DNA of 22,116 nucleotides, taken from assembly GCA_965652025.1 (NCBI GenBank), contig CBFGTM010000057.1:1-22116 (forward strand). The letters are read 5' to 3'. Of this stretch, positions 21,589 through 22,116 are shown piece after piece; within the stretch, counting starts at the first letter, position 1, and each line of letters begins with the position of its first letter. Both the position numbers and the translations under genes were made by a program. The stretch is from CAVVWJ01 sp965652025 (GTDB lineage: Bacteria; Gemmatimonadota; Gemmatimonadetes; Gemmatimonadales; GWC2-71-9). The notes below the pieces were generated by a model. The model was not told the DNA's origin, searched no databases, and saw nothing but the letters and a program-made list of their open reading frames with translations.

Positions 21589-22116
21589 CTACCGCGGCCA
21601 GAGCCACCCGAAAGTGCCCGCGGTCACGAGACCGTATACCAGGCCATCGAACACGTCCTTCCAGGTGTTCCCCCAGGGCTTCCCCCACCAGATCGACTGC
21701 TGCACCTGACTCGCCCCATAGGCCAGAAATCCGACCGCACCTACGACCCGGAATACCTGGAGGTAGGGCGCTCCCGCAGGAATGGCGTGGGCGGCGACAT
21801 ACGCAACAAAGAACGACACCACCAGAGAGAAGATGAACCAGTGAGTCAGCGGCTTCCCCATGCTCGGGACGCCCGGCCGCATCAGGTTGAGCACCGCCAC
21901 CGGACCCTCGGTGTATTTCTGCTGCATCTCCGGGGTCTTCATCTGGTTCATCTCGGCGCAGTAGGGGATGATGTACTGAGCCGGTGCCGGGCTCGCACCA
22001 CGGAAGGCCGCCCGTACCGCGTCCTCATTAGGCAGCCGGGTATAGTCCTTGTTGTGGTACTTGAGGACCATGTGGATGATGAAGCTGGTGAAGAAGACGA
22101 GTACGGCGGAGAGGAG
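21589..22116 (-). CDS. Membrane protein, N-terminus beyond window edge, unknown
   Basis: The frame is open to the right edge. An internal ATG at 22071 is not the start, because the upstream codons continue a hydrophobic helix (LLSAVLVFFTSFIIHMVLKY). About 175 residues are visible. After this first helix comes a soluble segment with LPNEDAVRAAFRG and PAQYIIPYCAEM, and then three hydrophobic helices (WFIFSLVVSFFVAYVAAHAI, LQVFRVVGAVGFLAYGA and DGLVYGLVTAGTFGWLW). I do not recognise a named family. The soluble stretch between helices 1 and 2 with a single Cys is unusual. It ends 12 bp before the aldehyde dehydrogenase gene, and its stop TAG precedes that gene's ribosome binding site, so they form one unit. 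Confidence 0.8.
   Translation of the reverse strand, partial: LLSAVLVFFTSFIIHMVLKYHNKDYTRLPNEDAVRAAFRGASPAPAQYIIPYCAEMNQMKTPEMQQKYTEGPVAVLNLMRPGVPSMGKPLTHWFIFSLVVSFFVAYVAAHAIPAGAPYLQVFRVVGAVGFLAYGASQVQQSIWWGKPWGNTWKDVFDGLVYGLVTAGTFGWLWPR

Overview
The window is GC-rich, densely coded bacterial DNA with no rRNA, tRNA, phage or CRISPR features. The gene set (Tat-exported selenocysteine formate dehydrogenase, S46 dipeptidyl-peptidase, PadR/TetR regulators, stand-alone NHEJ ligase and polymerase) and the codon bias resemble an uncultured Gemmatimonadota-like or similar high-GC environmental bacterium. That placement is an inference from gene content only.

Region 1-6668 (minus strand) is a respiratory formate dehydrogenase operon. 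Its order is fdnG (catalytic subunit), fdnH (four-cluster iron-sulfur subunit), an NrfD-type quinone-reducing membrane subunit, a 69-residue lipoprotein, fdhE (maturation factor), and an unknown gene that runs off the left edge. fdnG is one gene, 3402-6668, with an in-frame UGA at 6090-6092 encoding selenocysteine 193. A near-perfect bacterial SECIS hairpin follows immediately. A palindrome of CRP/FNR type lies just upstream of fdnG.

Region 6776-10118 holds an S46 dipeptidyl-peptidase (plus), a small lipoprotein (minus) and a lone unknown 130-residue gene (plus). Region 10230-12982 holds a 14-TM drug-efflux-type MFS transporter (minus) and, divergently, a stand-alone ATP-dependent DNA ligase of the LigC/LigD type (plus). 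The ligase 3' end overlaps the convergent LigD-type polymerase gene.

Region 12937-17919 (minus) looks like one long transcription unit: two VOC/glyoxalase-fold proteins, a DinB-fold protein, a small membrane protein, a MATE efflux pump, a DoxX protein and the LigD-type polymerase. A TetR regulator (18202-18867) is divergent from it. Two matching operator-like palindromes lie over the predicted -10 regions of the two divergent promoters, suggesting one repressor controls both directions. Next come a PadR regulator and a PspB-like TM/coiled-coil protein (plus). Last are an atypical aldehyde dehydrogenase and a membrane protein cut by the right edge (minus).

The most distinctive non-coding feature is three families of small dispersed repeats: (i) four 83-94 bp REP/MITE-like hairpin elements bounded by GTCATTGCGAG and CTCGCAATGAC, two of which supply the only plausible start codon of a neighbouring gene; (ii) degenerate 7-bp tandem arrays (NAGTCGY type) in inverted pairs; (iii) degenerate 8-bp tandem arrays, one of them an inverted pair. 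Families (ii) and (iii) intrude into gene ends and a protein linker without breaking frame.
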